A stretch of 64,000 nt of DNA from assembly GCA_030522415.1 (NCBI GenBank), contig CM060107.1, positions 7,587,347-7,651,346 on the forward strand, written 5' to 3'. The DNA is from Channallabes apus. Taxonomy: Eukaryota; Chordata; Actinopteri; Siluriformes; Clariidae. Both the position numbers and the translations under genes were made by a program. This document shows positions 1-11,849 of the stretch, piece by piece; within the stretch, counting starts at the first letter, position 1; each line of letters starts with the position of its first letter. The notes beneath the pieces were generated by a model that was not told the DNA's origin, searched no databases, and saw nothing but the letters and a program-made list of their open reading frames with translations.

Positions 1-918
1 CCGTACTGTGCAGTGGAAAAGCGCCATTAGACATCGGTCTCTGAGCAGGGCTTTGGTACCAGATTTACAGTGAGATGATCAGGATTGGACCTGACTAAGG
101 GTTAAACTGCACATGAGCATTTTTATGGTTGTTCAAAACAATCTCTTAACACTTCAGCTAAATCTTACCTGAACACACCTGCAAAAGTAATTAAAAAATT
201 TTAACTTAGAATATATATATCTTTTTCATAGTAAAACATAATTAATAATTATTTAGTTACCATCAACACACAGTTCCAGTATCAGTCTATCAGTCTAGGA
301 CCTCCACGTTGTTTCTCGATCCAGACATTATCATACTATTTGCCTTATCTTTAGGCCAATCTGTTCAATGATTGTACAAGGGTACAATTCAAGGGTTGAC
401 CATGAATTTTATTCAAAATAAAATACAGAAATAAAATGCAAAATAATAAATCTGTGTGTCTTATAGCAACATACTGTATAATATAAGGATGTACCAATTC
501 TTAAAGCACATGCATGGGAATGACCTGGTGGCTGAAATGATCTATTCTGGAAATGAGAAGCTCATGTCCATCAGCAGCTGTCCTGATAAGCCCATGAGCT
601 TTCTTGGATAAAGGACACGATGTCTACAGTAGTGCAGTACTGTAGATGTTTTTTTGCACCATGTTCAGTGTTTGGAAGCATTTGTTCAGGATTTCACCGA
701 ATTAGTTAGTTGTTAGTTGACTTGGGTTGGATGGTGATGCGCGACCGACAGTTGTGTTGTGCTGGTCAATCCTGCTATGTCATATGTAGAGTAACAACTG
801 TAAGTACAAACCTTACCCTGTTCATTTAAAACGTTCAACTTTAAAAAGAGATATAAAGAAAGACTTTATCTAGAAAGGGACACTTTTGTCTTAGTTGAAA
901 ATGTGACCATGAAGTCCA
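1..918. other. Intronic sequence, no recognised gene
   Basis: AT-rich sequence with no exon I recognise. If khdrbs3 continues upstream, this is part of the intron before its penultimate coding exon. That placement is inferred from the exon at 14498. Confidence 0.5.
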
Positions 919-1336
919 CACTGCAAAAATTGTTAGTCTAAAAATAAGAAACAATTACTACATTTGATAAAAAAATTACCTAAAACTAGTGAAATTATCT
1001 GTCCATGCAGCAAGTAAATTTTACTTGGTAAGAAATCTTGAAATAAGATTTTTAAATCAAGCGAACTGAGCAAACAAATCTTTGAGTTTGTCAAAGAATC
1101 TTTATTTGGTGAGACGTCTGGTGAAATAACTAATTTAACTTATTTTAAGAGCTATTCTATCCAATTTAGGATTTCTGGACTAATAAAGACAAAATGATAT
1201 ACTCATGCTCAGTTTAAGATTATGATATAAAATCAAGTATTAAAAACAAGTAAGTCATTTTTAAAACAAGGCAAATTATCTATCATGTCTGAAAGTCAGA
1301 TTTTAAATCATGGCAAGTGTCAGATAATTTGCAGTG
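919..1336. mobile_element. Candidate non-autonomous DNA transposon (MITE-like)
   Basis: A 418-bp AT-rich block starts with CACTGCAAA and ends with its near inverted complement TTTGCAGTG. The interior has runs of the type AAATAAGA/TTAAATCA and no transposase. No clear target-site duplication is seen, so superfamily and exact ends are unsure. Short ORFs crossing its right end (about 1285-1684) are chance frames. Confidence 0.45.
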
Positions 1337-2715
1337 CAGACATTCCTCCTTCTCTTTCAAAAACACCTCAGTTCCCACACAAGTCGAAATCTCACAATTG
1401 CGACCCGGTGTGTTGTGTGTGGTGTGTTCCTCAGGCCTTCTCGTCTAGCACGCTCCTCCCTCACTGGCTGTCCTGTGGCCCAGTTTTCCCAGAGTTTTCC
1501 TTCCATCTCTATCGCACTTGTGATATTTTTAACGTTTTTTTTTCGTCTAAATTCCCTTGCTTTCCTGCTCTCGTTCTGTCGAGGTGTCTCTGCTGAGGCT
1601 GTGTTCGCTCGTCTCTCTCACCTTGTTAAATTACACTCCAGCTCACTGCTGCAAATGAGAACAGTGAAAAGACTTTGCACATGACTTCTCTTTCTTCTCA
1701 CCCCTTATTGGTCTCCTTCTCTCGCTCTACGTTTCCCTCTCTTACTTACTCCCTTACACTCTGTGTCCCTGTCTCATCTTCTTCTTTCTCTTCTTCTCAT
1801 CGATCATCCCCTCATTCATATATACAGTAGTAGATGATGATGATGATGATGATGATGATGACAGTGGCTGTGTATGTAGGTAATTAGGTGCTTTTAAATA
1901 TTGACTGAATTTAGCTTTCCGAGACGTCTCACCGAGTCTCAATTTGGCTCGAGGACAGAACGGGCTGAACACACACCTTAACACACAGAGCAACCGGGGA
2001 GTCGTTCATAAGCCACACACACACTTATGCACAAGCCTGCACCATCTGCTTGCTCAAGACATTCGGATACACGCAGACACTGCTCCACAAACACAGCGGG
2101 GTGAGCGGAGTGTGTGTGCGTGTATGGAAAGTGGGTCTCTCTCAGGTAATGTCATGCTAGACAAGCATGGGTTAGCACGGAGGTTAGCACAGGGGTTAGC
2201 ACAGGGGTTAGCGCTCCGGAGCGTGTGTTTGTTTTATCGTGTCCTGGAGGAGGGCTGTGACAGATTGTTCCTCTGCAGGAGATGTCTGGCCACAAGAGTC
2301 GGATCTTCAGATGTGTTATAGAAAGGGGGAGAGACAGAAAGAGAGAGAAAGACAGAGAGACACTTACTTACTAGCTGGCATTCCAGCACGTCTCTGTCTC
2401 TTCTCTGGTTGTCTCGCTGTTCTACTGTAAACGTTCATTTGTGTTTGTTTTTATTACTGCCACTTCATGGTCTGTAGATTGTTGATAAGTCTGGATTCTT
2501 TCATTCGGTACAATTTCAGTCTCAATACGGAATCTTGGAATGATTTCAGTCTACATCTTATATTTATCTTTTACTCTTTTTTTTTTTGCTGACACTTTTA
2601 TAAAAAAAAAAATCCAAGCATGAAACTAGAACAGTTACGGCAACTTGGCAAGCATTTAAAGAAATGTTATATAACTCTATATTTTATATATCGTAAATTA
2701 TTATTTTTGCATATT
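1337..2715. other. Intronic sequence with short simple repeats
   Basis: No gene is recognised. The stretch holds a (GAT)n run at about 1834-1860, a short tandem of GGTTAGCACAG-like units at about 2168-2212, and a GA-rich tract at about 2325-2365. ORFs here follow the simple sequence and match no family I know. Confidence 0.5.
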
Positions 2716-4125
2716 ATTTTGGGTGTACACCGCGTTTCAAATTATTTTGCCAATTGAATGTAAGTGTCATAAACATTATATGTTTAGTTTTTAATTAAAC
2801 TCATGGATGGTGTTGTGTCTCAGGCCTCTTTGGATCACTGAAATGAATCTCAGACACGTGTGATAATTAGTTTGCCAGATGAGCCCAATTAAAGGAAAAG
2901 TACTGAAGAAGGTTGTTCCACATTATTAAGCAGGCCACAGGTTTCAAGCGATATGGGAAAGAAAAAGGATCTCTGCTGCCGAAAAGCGTCAAATATTGCA
3001 ATGCCTTGGACAAGGTATAAAAACATTAGATATTTCATGAAAACTTTAGTGTGATCATCGTACTGTGAAGACATTTGTGGCTGATTCAGTGCACAGACAG
3101 GTTCGTGCAGATAAAGGCAGAATGAAGATGGTTTCTGCCAGACAAATTCATCGGATTAAGAGAGCAGCTGCTGAAATGCCATTACAAAGCAGCAAACAGG
3201 TATTTGAAGCTGCTGGTGCCTCTGGAGTCCCGCGAACCTCAAGGTGTAGGATCCTTTAAAGGCTTGCAGTTGTGCATAAACCTACTATTCGGCCCCTAAT
3301 CAATGCTCACAAGCAGAAACGCTTGCAGTGGACCCAGGCATACATGAAGACAAGTTTTTAAACAGTCTTGTTTACTGATGAGTGTCGTGCAGCCCTGGAT
3401 GGTCCAGATGGATGGAGTAGTGGATGGTTGATGGATGGCCACCATGTCCCAACAAGGCTGCGACGTCAACAAGGAGGTGGTGGAGTCATGTTTTGGGCCG
3501 GAATCATGGGGAGAGAGCTGGTAGGCCCCTGTAGGGTCCCTGAAGGTGTGAAAATGACCTCTGCAAAGTATATTGACTGACCACTTTCTTCCATGGTGCA
3601 AAAAAAAGAACCGTGGCTTCCGTAGCAAAATCATCTTCATGCACGACAATGCACCATCTCATGCTGCAAAGAATACCTCTGTGTCATTGGCTGCTCTTGG
3701 AATAAAAGATGAGAAACTCATGGTGTGGCCACCATCCTCCCCTGACCTCAACCCCAACCAATTGAGAGCCTATGAGGGTGGGAGGCAGTTTGATTCAAAA
3801 CAGCAGCTCTGGGAGGCTATTCTGACATCCTGCAAAGAAATTCAAGCAGAAACTGTCCAAAAGTTCAATGGATGCAAGAATTGTGAAGGTGATATCAAAG
3901 AAGGGTTCATATGTTAAGATGTAACATGCCCTGTTAGAATGTTTTTGATTGAAATATTTCTTTAAATATGACCTCCTAATGCTGCAAATTCAACAAAAGC
4001 CTATTTTCAGTTCTTTACAACCTTTGAAATGTTTTAACTCTGTTGTGCATAATAATTTGGAACAGTGCATTTTCAGTTTTTTATTTTTAAAATAAATATT
4101 GTTATCATTAGGAGGTTTGTTTTAG
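2716..4125 (+). mobile_element. Degenerate Tc1/mariner-superfamily transposon
   Basis: A 16-bp motif at 2735-2750 is repeated in inverted form, with two mismatches, at 4047-4062, marking the inverted repeats of a roughly 1.4-kb element. A broken transposase lies between them. No intact TA duplication can be fixed, so the outer ends are approximate. The right end abuts a (GATA)n microsatellite. Confidence 0.75.
2878..3917 (+). pseudogene. Broken Tc1/mariner transposase
   Basis: Fragments in + frames read as a Tc1-like DDE transposase: an N-terminal helix-turn-helix region (about 2878-3080, with stops), a linker (3065-3255), the first catalytic Asp in a TDE motif near 3377, and the second Asp in an HDNAPSHA motif near 3643-3666. 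The conserved SPDLNP motif follows at about 3738-3756. The normal IENLW segment that supplies the third acidic residue is missing, and the sequence jumps to YEGGRQF. Several stops and frameshifts interrupt the frame. The enzyme is dead, and the element could move only if a related transposase acted on it. Confidence 0.8.
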
Positions 4126-4151
4126 ATAGATAGATAGATAGATAGATAGAT
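4122..4151. repeat. (GATA)n microsatellite
   Basis: About seven perfect GATA units at the 3' edge of the Tc1-like element. Confidence 0.95.
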
Positions 4152-4323
4152 ATTAGAGAGATACTCCTTTGCAAATGATCAAAATTTCTTTATATTAAAC
4201 TAAAACAAATTAAAGCAATGAGAAAAAATTATTTACTGTGACAGGCTCCCTAAGGATCCTCTCATCTGAATCCGTATTTTTAATGCTGGTTCCATCCACA
4301 CAGCAGTACTATATACTAATCAC

Positions 4324-5195
4324 TGTGAGGGTTGCCCACTAGAGGGCAGTGTTTTTAGTTTGTAGTTTTGTTCGTAGACTCAGTTTCCCAGAAGGCTCCT
4401 CAGTCAGGTGACGCGGATGCTCACCTGAACTAAGGAAGCTCATTAGCATTGTTATAAATACTTGTTTGTTCTGGGAAACTGGGTCGAGCATTAAAGTAAT
4501 ATAATTTCAAGTTCTGTTAAGTGGGTTTTTGTTTTGTCTTGGGATGTTCAGTTTGAGTTTGTTTAGTTATAGTTGGCATTTAGTTTCTGGAGCTCTTTAA
4601 GTTAAGTTTGTATTTTCTTTGATTTAGTTTATGTCTCTTTGTCTCTGTGTCTCCTAGCAGGATTAGCCTCTAGGAGAATTAGACTTTCGTGTTTACCCTT
4701 TTGTGTAGGTAACCCCCATCGTATGTTTAGTTATTAGTCTGTTTAAATACTAATGAGGGTGATACTAACATGTTTAGATCTTAGTCTGTCTAGTCTTCGT
4801 GTCTGTCTAGTCTCATCGTCTGATTAGCTCTTAGTCTGTTTAGGTACTAACATCTTTAGCCACTAACCTTTAGAGTTCTTAGTCTGTTTCATACCTAGTC
4901 TGCTGTGTACCTTGTCTGTTCATTCCCTTGGGTCTCAGGCTACTGGCCTGTTTAGCCATTAGTCTGATTAGCTATGAGCTAGCTTAGCAGCTAATGTGCA
5001 GCACAGCCAGTAGACCTAGCCAAGCCTGTCTTGTTTGTTTATCCCTTACAGGTATAGTCCCTAGTGTTTATCCCATGTCTGTATTGTGTATCAATGTATG
5101 TAATCCCTAGTCTTATGTCTAAGTGTTTGAGTTCTGTTGAGAGCTTGCTCCAAGTTTAAGCCAACTTCCTTAGTTCATGCTTTGTTCGGTTTTTG

Positions 5196-5239
<44 letters not shown>

Positions 5240-5320
5240 AAGACTTTGTTACACTGCATCCCCTCTGCGTCTATGCCTCAACACCTTGTCCACAGTCCAA
5301 CATCATAGCAGAACGTGACA
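4324..5320 (+). mobile_element. Solo LTR with 5-bp target duplication (family A, copy 1)
   Basis: The 997-bp block starts TGTGAGGG and ends GTGACA. It is flanked by the direct repeat atcac at 4319-4323 and 5321-5325, the signature of an LTR left after recombination between two LTRs. It contains a TATA-like TTATAAATA at about 4453-4461. A (TTA)n run at about 5199-5238 is followed by ATTAAA near its 3' end, a possible polyadenylation signal. A second copy lies at 54931-55877. The 5-bp duplication fits Ty3/gypsy-type or endogenous-retrovirus-type integrases. No coding sequence is left, so the family cannot be named. The TTA expansion is nearly absent from copy 2. Confidence 0.88.
5199..5238. repeat. 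(TTA)n microsatellite inside solo LTR
   Basis: A perfect trinucleotide run absent from the other LTR copy, so it expanded after insertion. It creates a spurious poly-Leu ORF. Confidence 0.92.
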
Positions 5321-5410
5321 ATCACTGGCCTGATCACCTGGAGAACTGTTCCTCAAGACTCCATTAATAATACAAGAGAGTTTGGCTCTTTGGAAGCAAA
5401 ATATGAAGAA
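5321..5410. repeat. Dispersed repeat fragment of unknown family (copy 1)
   Basis: The segment around 5340-5405 (GAGAACTGTTCCTCAAGACT ... TTTGGAAGCAAAATAT) recurs with small differences at about 31130-31195. No open frame or ends are recognised. The solo LTR is inserted at its left side. Confidence 0.6.
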
Positions 5411-7899
5411 ACGGTGGGGAGGGGTTATACACAACCTTATTGACGATGAGGCATAGAATGCAAACACTTCTAATGTACAGTCGAACTACACCACTTATAA
5501 TTCTCGTAATCAGGTTACCTTCTTATTCAGCTAATACCAGAATTGTGTGAGTGATTCCTACAGCTGGGATGTCGATGGTGTTTATGAGCATTGAGAGATC
5601 ACCGGTTCACAGGCTTTGACAGAATAATGTGCGAGTAATTTGTTGTGCTTGTGTTATGTTATCATGTTTCTTTTGTTATTCATTACTGTTATCAGCACAG
5701 CGAGAGGCTCTGATTTGATTTGTCTGAAGTGTGTTTCGAACGTGTGCTCCGCTCTTTTTGTTCTGCATCGTATCAGCTCCAGGTTGATTTTCTGGCACAC
5801 GGTAATTGATTTGGATCGAAATGAATTGAACGAAGAAGAATTGCTTGGATCATTTTTAAGGGCGCGTGAATCATCTCGTCTACAAGACACATTCATTTAG
5901 AGATCTAGACTGGATCCATTTAACTTTCAGATACGGATTCAGTCCAGTTTATCAATTTTTTAATTCACCATGGAATTCTCTATGGAGCTGTTACTATGGA
6001 AACAATAGCATTGTTCAAATCAAAGAGATTTATCCATTCGGGCGTGTTGTCCCGGGTGAAGAGAAAGAACACGGCTTTTTGAAATCCTTCTTGTTCCTGC
6101 TGTTTATCTGTTTGTCGTATACCTTCGCCATTTTTTTTTCCTCACTGAAAATTCTTACAGATGTATTATTAATGGTGTTTATGAGCATTAAAAGGTCATT
6201 AGCTTCAGCTAATTGAGTTTTGACTTGAGGCAAAAATCTCACATCTGTTCAATTTCTTACCTCCTGCGTCTGATGAGGCGAAAACGCGAAAACAACCTCC
6301 ATAACCGTGTTTATATTCTTCTTCTTCCTTCTTCTTGTTCTTCTCTCTTGGATGTATGAATTGTAAATATGACTTAAACATTCTATGAAACTTGTTCAAA
6401 TATTTTAGGGTTTTAAAAAAATGAAAGAAAAGCATTTGTTCTCGAACTGTGGTGTGTGTAGCGCACCATGTCCACGTGAACGTGAAATGTTTAGGTGTTT
6501 CAGATGCTTCTGCTGAATTGCGACCTGAGTTTGATAAATGAAATATCATTATTTGTGAGTGATTTGCTGTACAGTGTAATGTCAGTTTATTATATACCAG
6601 ATTTAAATTCCAGTCCAGTTAAAATGCTGACGTTATTGTGAAAACCCCTTGGTGTCGAGTCTTAAGAATTTTGACATTAAGTCAAAATGAAGTCCGAAAG
6701 AGAAACAAAACTGAACCAAGATTGAGACAGAAAACCACTGAATCCTTTATAAGGCCAATACTTTGCTTTTCTTTTCCTAAGAGGATCTCAAGGCATGCCT
6801 CAGACCAAGACAAATCCAAGTCAATAAAGAAAATGTCCTGAGACTGGATTCAGCCTTATAAAATATACAATACCCACTATCAAGCAGTTAGTTTAGTTTA
6901 AGTCTTATTTTAATTACTGTACCATGAAAAATATATATGTAATAAACACATTTAAGCAACGTGAAAGGTTTATCCCTTTTAATACTAATTAAGTCTTTAA
7001 GATATTAATCAGATTAATTAGACTCTTATACGAACTTGGCAAAGTCATTAAATAACATTTAACGATAGTGCAGCTGAGTTCGGGATTCTGATTTGGTCAA
7101 TGTGTTGCTTAATTCTCTTTAACAGCAGCTCTGACAATAGTGCTGCATTATATTAATGCGTTCGTTCTAACGTTATATTATAACAGAAAACACTGTTAAT
7201 TGTCACAAACACATTAAAGCACAGTGAATTTTCTTTTTCTTTTTGGGCCAGGGTGAGATACAGCAGAGACCGGTAAGGGCCTTGACCCCTTGAGTTCTCA
7301 GGATCCCAGAGGTGTAACCGTCGAGCCACCACCGCTCCTATAGTTTCCATAGTAACAGCTCATTTATGTAGACTTATACAACAGATGCTCCATATAGAGG
7401 AAAATTATTAAAAGAATTATAATTCCTGAAATGGTTAAGATGTTTGTTGGTTGTACATTTATGGAAGGAGTCTCCAGTGTGAGTGCTTTGTAACAAGCAA
7501 AGGTAAAGCTGTGACCTCTGAGATGTTAGGGTTAAGAATCTTTAGGACAAAGGAGTTTGGAGTTTACAATTCCATTGCAGACATGACATGACGTCTGGGA
7601 GCCGTACAAAACTTGTAAGGGTTAACCCTAACCATTAGTGGAAAGACTAGCATTTTTTTTTTGTAGGTTTTTTTTTTTGCAGGTTTTAGTGAAGACGTAG
7701 CACCGTGGCTCCCAAGAATGTTAGCAAGGACGGTAGCAAGAAGAAAAGGGAGCCACTTTCAGTTTGTTTTTTAAAGCAGCTGGTGCCTAGAGGAATCATA
7801 AATTAAGGTTAAGTGAGGTTTAATGTCTAATTATTTCATGTTTTACTTTATTTACATGTCTTTTCTAAATTGTTGTTTTTATATGAAAAAATATGATTA
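5411..7899. other. Intronic sequence, no recognised gene
   Basis: AT-rich unique-looking DNA. A phrase GGTGTTTATGAGCATT occurs twice (about 5577 and 6174), hinting at an old local duplication. ORFs on both strands at 5640-6549 are not conserved domains. Nothing else is supported. Confidence 0.5.
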
Positions 7900-8163
7900 C
7901 ACTGTTCTCCCCGTGCTTGGTGGGTTTCCTCCGGGTACTCCGGTTTCCTCCCACAGTCCAAAGATATGCAGGTTAGGCTAATTGGCGTTCCTAAATTGCC
8001 CGTAGTGTGTGATTGGGTGTGTATGTGTGTGTGCCCTGCGATGGATTGGCACCCTGTCCAGGGTGTACCCCGCCTAGTGCCCGAAGTCTCCTGGGATAGG
8101 CTCCAGGTCCCCCGCGACCCTGAACACAGGATTAAGCGGTATAGAAAATGAATGAATGAATGT
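7900..8163 (+). mobile_element. V-SINE (Mermaid/DANA type), 5'-truncated
   Basis: It carries the conserved V-SINE core (CCCCGTGCTTGGTGGGTTTC, then CGGTTTCCTCCCACAGTCCA), the middle part ending in GGATTAAGCGGTATAG, and a (GAAT)n tail at about 8145-8161. The tRNA-derived head is missing, as expected for an incomplete reverse transcript. A short ORF at 7966-8151 is part of this SINE, not a gene. Confidence 0.85.
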
Positions 8164-9899
8164 TGGAAATGGGTATCGGTAATATTTTTGGGTAGCTGGA
8201 ACGGATTATCTGCGTTTACATTATTTTCTATGGGAAAATGCGTTTCACAATACGAAATGAAGAACTCGCCTCCGTATCACTCCTTTGTTTGGTTAACCCT
8301 TGGGGGTTTGAGGCCTTTCTGAAGACCTGCAGTTTGTTTGGAATTTGTGTAAATTTCAAATCTTTACCAATATAGTATCTAATACATTTTCCCTTACTTA
8401 TGTAGAGCACAAACTGGGCTTTCATAAAGTTTCATAATAATAGAAGAATCTCTTGATGTGTCCACCTCACCTCAATACACTTCGACATGCTTGTCGACTG
8501 GGAGAGAAACGCACATCGTCTGTCGCTGCATCTAAAAAGCATGAGCTGTTCACATGTTCAATGGACATCTGGGGACGATAAGGAGAATGAACAGTACCAT
8601 AGGATGTATTGGTGTATAAGGAATGAGGAGGAAGACAGGGGGAGCACAGAAAGAGAAGCCTGGGATCAAAGGAACATGACAGGGAACCCTAACATCCTTG
8701 TCTTTATTTGGAATTTGGTGTGTTATAAGGAGAATAAATCACTTTTGAACATGATGCTACAGGAAATCATCACCTTCAGGTGGGTAACAGGAACTGACTT
8801 ATGGTACTAGAGTGGTACCACCATAATAAACTGAATTAATTTTGGAGCGAAAAAGAAGATTCTGCATTGTGTTTGTGGATTGAGAAACCCAGTTTATCCC
8901 TCTTTCAGCTGACTTTGAAGGACTCTCGTGGTTTTATTTTCACCTCTTGAGTGGTGATTCAGATTCAGCAACACTGAAAAGAGATTTTTATCGGCCCCTG
9001 GACAATGAGACAGAGTCACAGTAAGAAAGAGAAAGACATACATAGATACGGACGGACAGACAGACAGACATGAAGAAGAGGATGGAGTGATGGATATTGG
9101 CAAAATGTCACGGTACAAATTAGAGGTGTCTAACACGGTTTGGAGGGCCAACTGCTTGCCAGTCAGACCTACAAGGTGTGTGTGTGTATGTGTATGTGCG
9201 TGTGGGCGCGTGTGTGTGAATAATGGGTCTCAGAGAAAGCCCTCGGCTCTTTGAACCATTCATAAAGGCCTGAGGAAAATGGTTTAAATTCCCCAGAGGC
9301 ATTAATGCACCTGACACATGGCTCTGTGCTCCTGTGTGAAATGGATGATGGAGGTGTGTGTGTATGATTTTCATTCCTTTTTTTTTTTTGTGCCCCCGTG
9401 TGCAGACCATGCCAGTGGTCTAAATGCTAAGTTCTTCTCTTTGACCAATAACAGGCTGTCTCATTAGTGGAGCTCCTGGCAGAAACACCATGTAAACAGT
9501 CTCGCTGTCTGTGTTTCTGTCTCTCTGTCTGTCTCTCTGTCTCTCTCTCCACTGATGAATGGTGTCAGACGCATTTGTGAGTGTGAATCCAGCAGCAGTG
9601 GGTGTGTGAAAGCACCCCTAGAGCGGTTTGTTATTGGAAACTTCTCTCGCCGAATAATTGTCTCTGCGGGTTTTTGCACTGCATGCAGAACAGCTTGAAT
9701 AATTAACATGAAATGTGGACATAAACCTTTACGTTGGTTCCACGGCATTTGGAGAACGAGCTTTCCATTATGCATCTGAGCAGTTGAGGGTTAATTGCCT
9801 TGCTCAGGAATGCAACGGGGGCATCTTGGTTCTGCTGGGGTTTGCACATGTGATTGTCTGATCGGTAATCCAAAGTTTAACCCACTACATTGGCCCTAG
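8164..9899. other. Intronic sequence with microsatellites
   Basis: No gene recognised. Simple repeats: (GACA)n at about 9050-9071, TG-rich tract at 9175-9220, poly-T at 9379-9390, and (GTCT)n-like at about 9508-9550. Confidence 0.5.
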
Positions 9900-9904
9900 T
9901 GACG

Positions 9905-10330
9905 TTCTATGAGGGGTGTTCAAGTCAAAAGAAGCATTGGCATCGTGAAAAAGCATTGACATCTACTGTACAGAAGACTTCAAGCACGGTACAGTGATGA
10001 GACTCTCAGTGAAACATTTGAACAATCCCGACCAGGATGGCTCCGAGCCCACTGCAGTCAGTCAGTTTGAGGAACACCTGATCCTTGAAAACCAGCATCG
10101 CCAACTTGCGGATGACACGTATCTGTCTGTGAGAACTGTACACACAAACATTAATCAGCACCACATGCACCTTACAGGAGCTCCGCTGGGTGCACATCCC
10201 CTGTACATCGCTCCAAGCCACTTCTACATGTTTGGGCAATTAAAGGAGTTCCTAAAGGAGCTCATGTCACGTTCAAGTCAGTAAAATTTGATAGGAATCC
10301 CATGGGATGTGTTTAATGTGCTACAGGAAG
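9905..10330 (+). mobile_element. Internally deleted mariner-type transposon relic (copy 1)
   Basis: The + strand has a frame of 96 residues (9994-10284). Its N-terminal part resembles the mariner helix-turn-helix region (…LSVRTVHTNINQHH). It then jumps directly to the C-terminal motif (PLYIAPSHFYMFGQLKEFL), which corresponds to the mariner YSPDLAPSDFHLFG…LK block. The catalytic core between these parts is absent. A relative with a similar join lies at 41340-41800. Ends and TA duplication are not resolved. Confidence 0.65.
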
Positions 10331-10389
10331 GAATAGATCATCAGGAGAGCGATTGAGGTTTAGGAGACACAAGTACATCGCATCTACGT

Positions 10390-10475
10390 ATATTCAATTC
10401 AATTCAATTTTATTTCTATCGCGTTTTGAACAATGATCATTGTCTCAAAGCGGCTTCACAAAAATGAAAAGAAAA
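10390..10475 (-). repeat. Teleost dispersed repeat, 3'-end fragment
   Basis: An ATTCA-type run followed by TTTTATTTCTATCGCG and CATTGTCTCAAAGCGGCTTC. It is the reverse complement of the end of the repeat at 43000-43282. It is common in fish genomes; the family name is not certain. Confidence 0.6.
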
Positions 10476-10689
10476 TTGATGGAAGTGTGTATATCGTGTT
10501 GCAAAGGATCTGTAGCAACTATGGAAGGATGAGGAAATGTGTTGATGTGGGCTTTTCTTGCACATTTCTCACCTTCGCCCTCGAGATTGCCAGAAAGAGA
10601 GAGAAAAGAGAATGTAACAGGAACAGCACTGGGTGGTTTGGTGAGGTTTTACAGGACAGGAGGGAGAGATAGAGGAGGTGCTGTTGGAT

Positions 10690-11440
10690 ATTTGCAGTTT
10701 AGGGTATAGCCTATTGGTATTGTGGATGTGACATGCTTACACTGCTGGGTATTATGCGTCTGCTTAACAATCTGCATTTTGGATGTTGCATGCTATTTGT
10801 TACACATATGATATGCCGCTACAGGTATGACGCATTAGTGTGACAGTTATGGCGTATTTACATTACTAGACTGCTTAATTCATAAATGTTAAAGTATGGT
10901 TACGGGTATGACTCGTTAATCTTATGGGTATGGCATATAGTTACAGGTATGACACAGTGTTATAGCTATGATGTATTAGTGGTATGGCTATGATGCATCA
11001 TTGATACTGGTATGACATATTATTGGTACAGGTATGACACGTTAATGTAATAAGAATGATGCATTATTAATGCTGGTATGGGTAGGACACATTAGTGTTC
11101 AAGATATAATACATTTGCACTATGATATAACGCATTATTGTTACGGGTATTACGTATTTGTATTACACAAACATACAGTACAGTACAAGTTTGGATTTAT
11201 TTTCTTCATTCTAGAACATTACTGGAAATTTCAAAACTATAGAGTGCTATAGAGAATAAGTGAGTGAGTGAGTAGGATGTTACAGACATGATGTATTTGC
11301 ATTACAGGTCTGACATTATTATACTGTATGTTCAGTATGACATTTTGCGTTATGAAGCTTTCGTGCTACACATGACAATCCTATGTAACGTTTCCGAGGA
11401 TTTCAGGGTCTGTGTGAATGATCACTTAACATTACAGACA
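10690..11440. repeat. Degenerate 22-bp tandem array (left part)
   Basis: Units of about 22 bp resembling TTACAGGTATGACACATTAT repeat many times with heavy divergence, for example around 10920-11095. The same unit, further changed, appears at 12830-14110, so both may be one old array. Confidence 0.7.
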
Positions 11441-11849
11441 TGATTTTAATTTGATTTATTTTTATTTTTATTTTTTTTTTGCATTTTGATCGTGACATTT
11501 CCTTCACAGCCCCCCACACACAGCTACGGGTGCACTGTTGCGAAGAGCGACTGAAATACTGCTGTAGGTAAGGATGGTGATGCAGCAGGACTGTGCTATA
11601 CCAGAGGGAGAGTTAGCTTTATGGTGCGAGCTTTTGAGAGACATAAAGCAAAAACGGTTTGTGAATGAGAGAGAGAGAGAGACTGAGACAGAAAAAAAAA
11701 ACATGGGGGAGAAGAGGTGAGAGAGGTGAGTTTAGAATGTGAAAGATGGATTCTACATTCTGCACCGTTTGTTTGGACTCTCTGACAGGCGGTGGAGAAC
11801 ACGGGCAGTTCACAAGTATTTCAATGGATCACATGTGGTTATTTCGTCT
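11441..11849. other. Intronic sequence, no recognised gene
   Basis: Contains a poly-T region at 11458-11480 and a GA-rich tract at 11667-11685. ORFs on the minus strand are driven by this simple sequence. Confidence 0.45.

Noticed and set aside
1285..1684. Two overlapping + strand ORFs of 103 and 116 codons
   Set aside because: They begin in a MITE-like repeat, differ in frame, and are full of Ser/Phe/Leu from a pyrimidine-rich strand. No domain or splice context.
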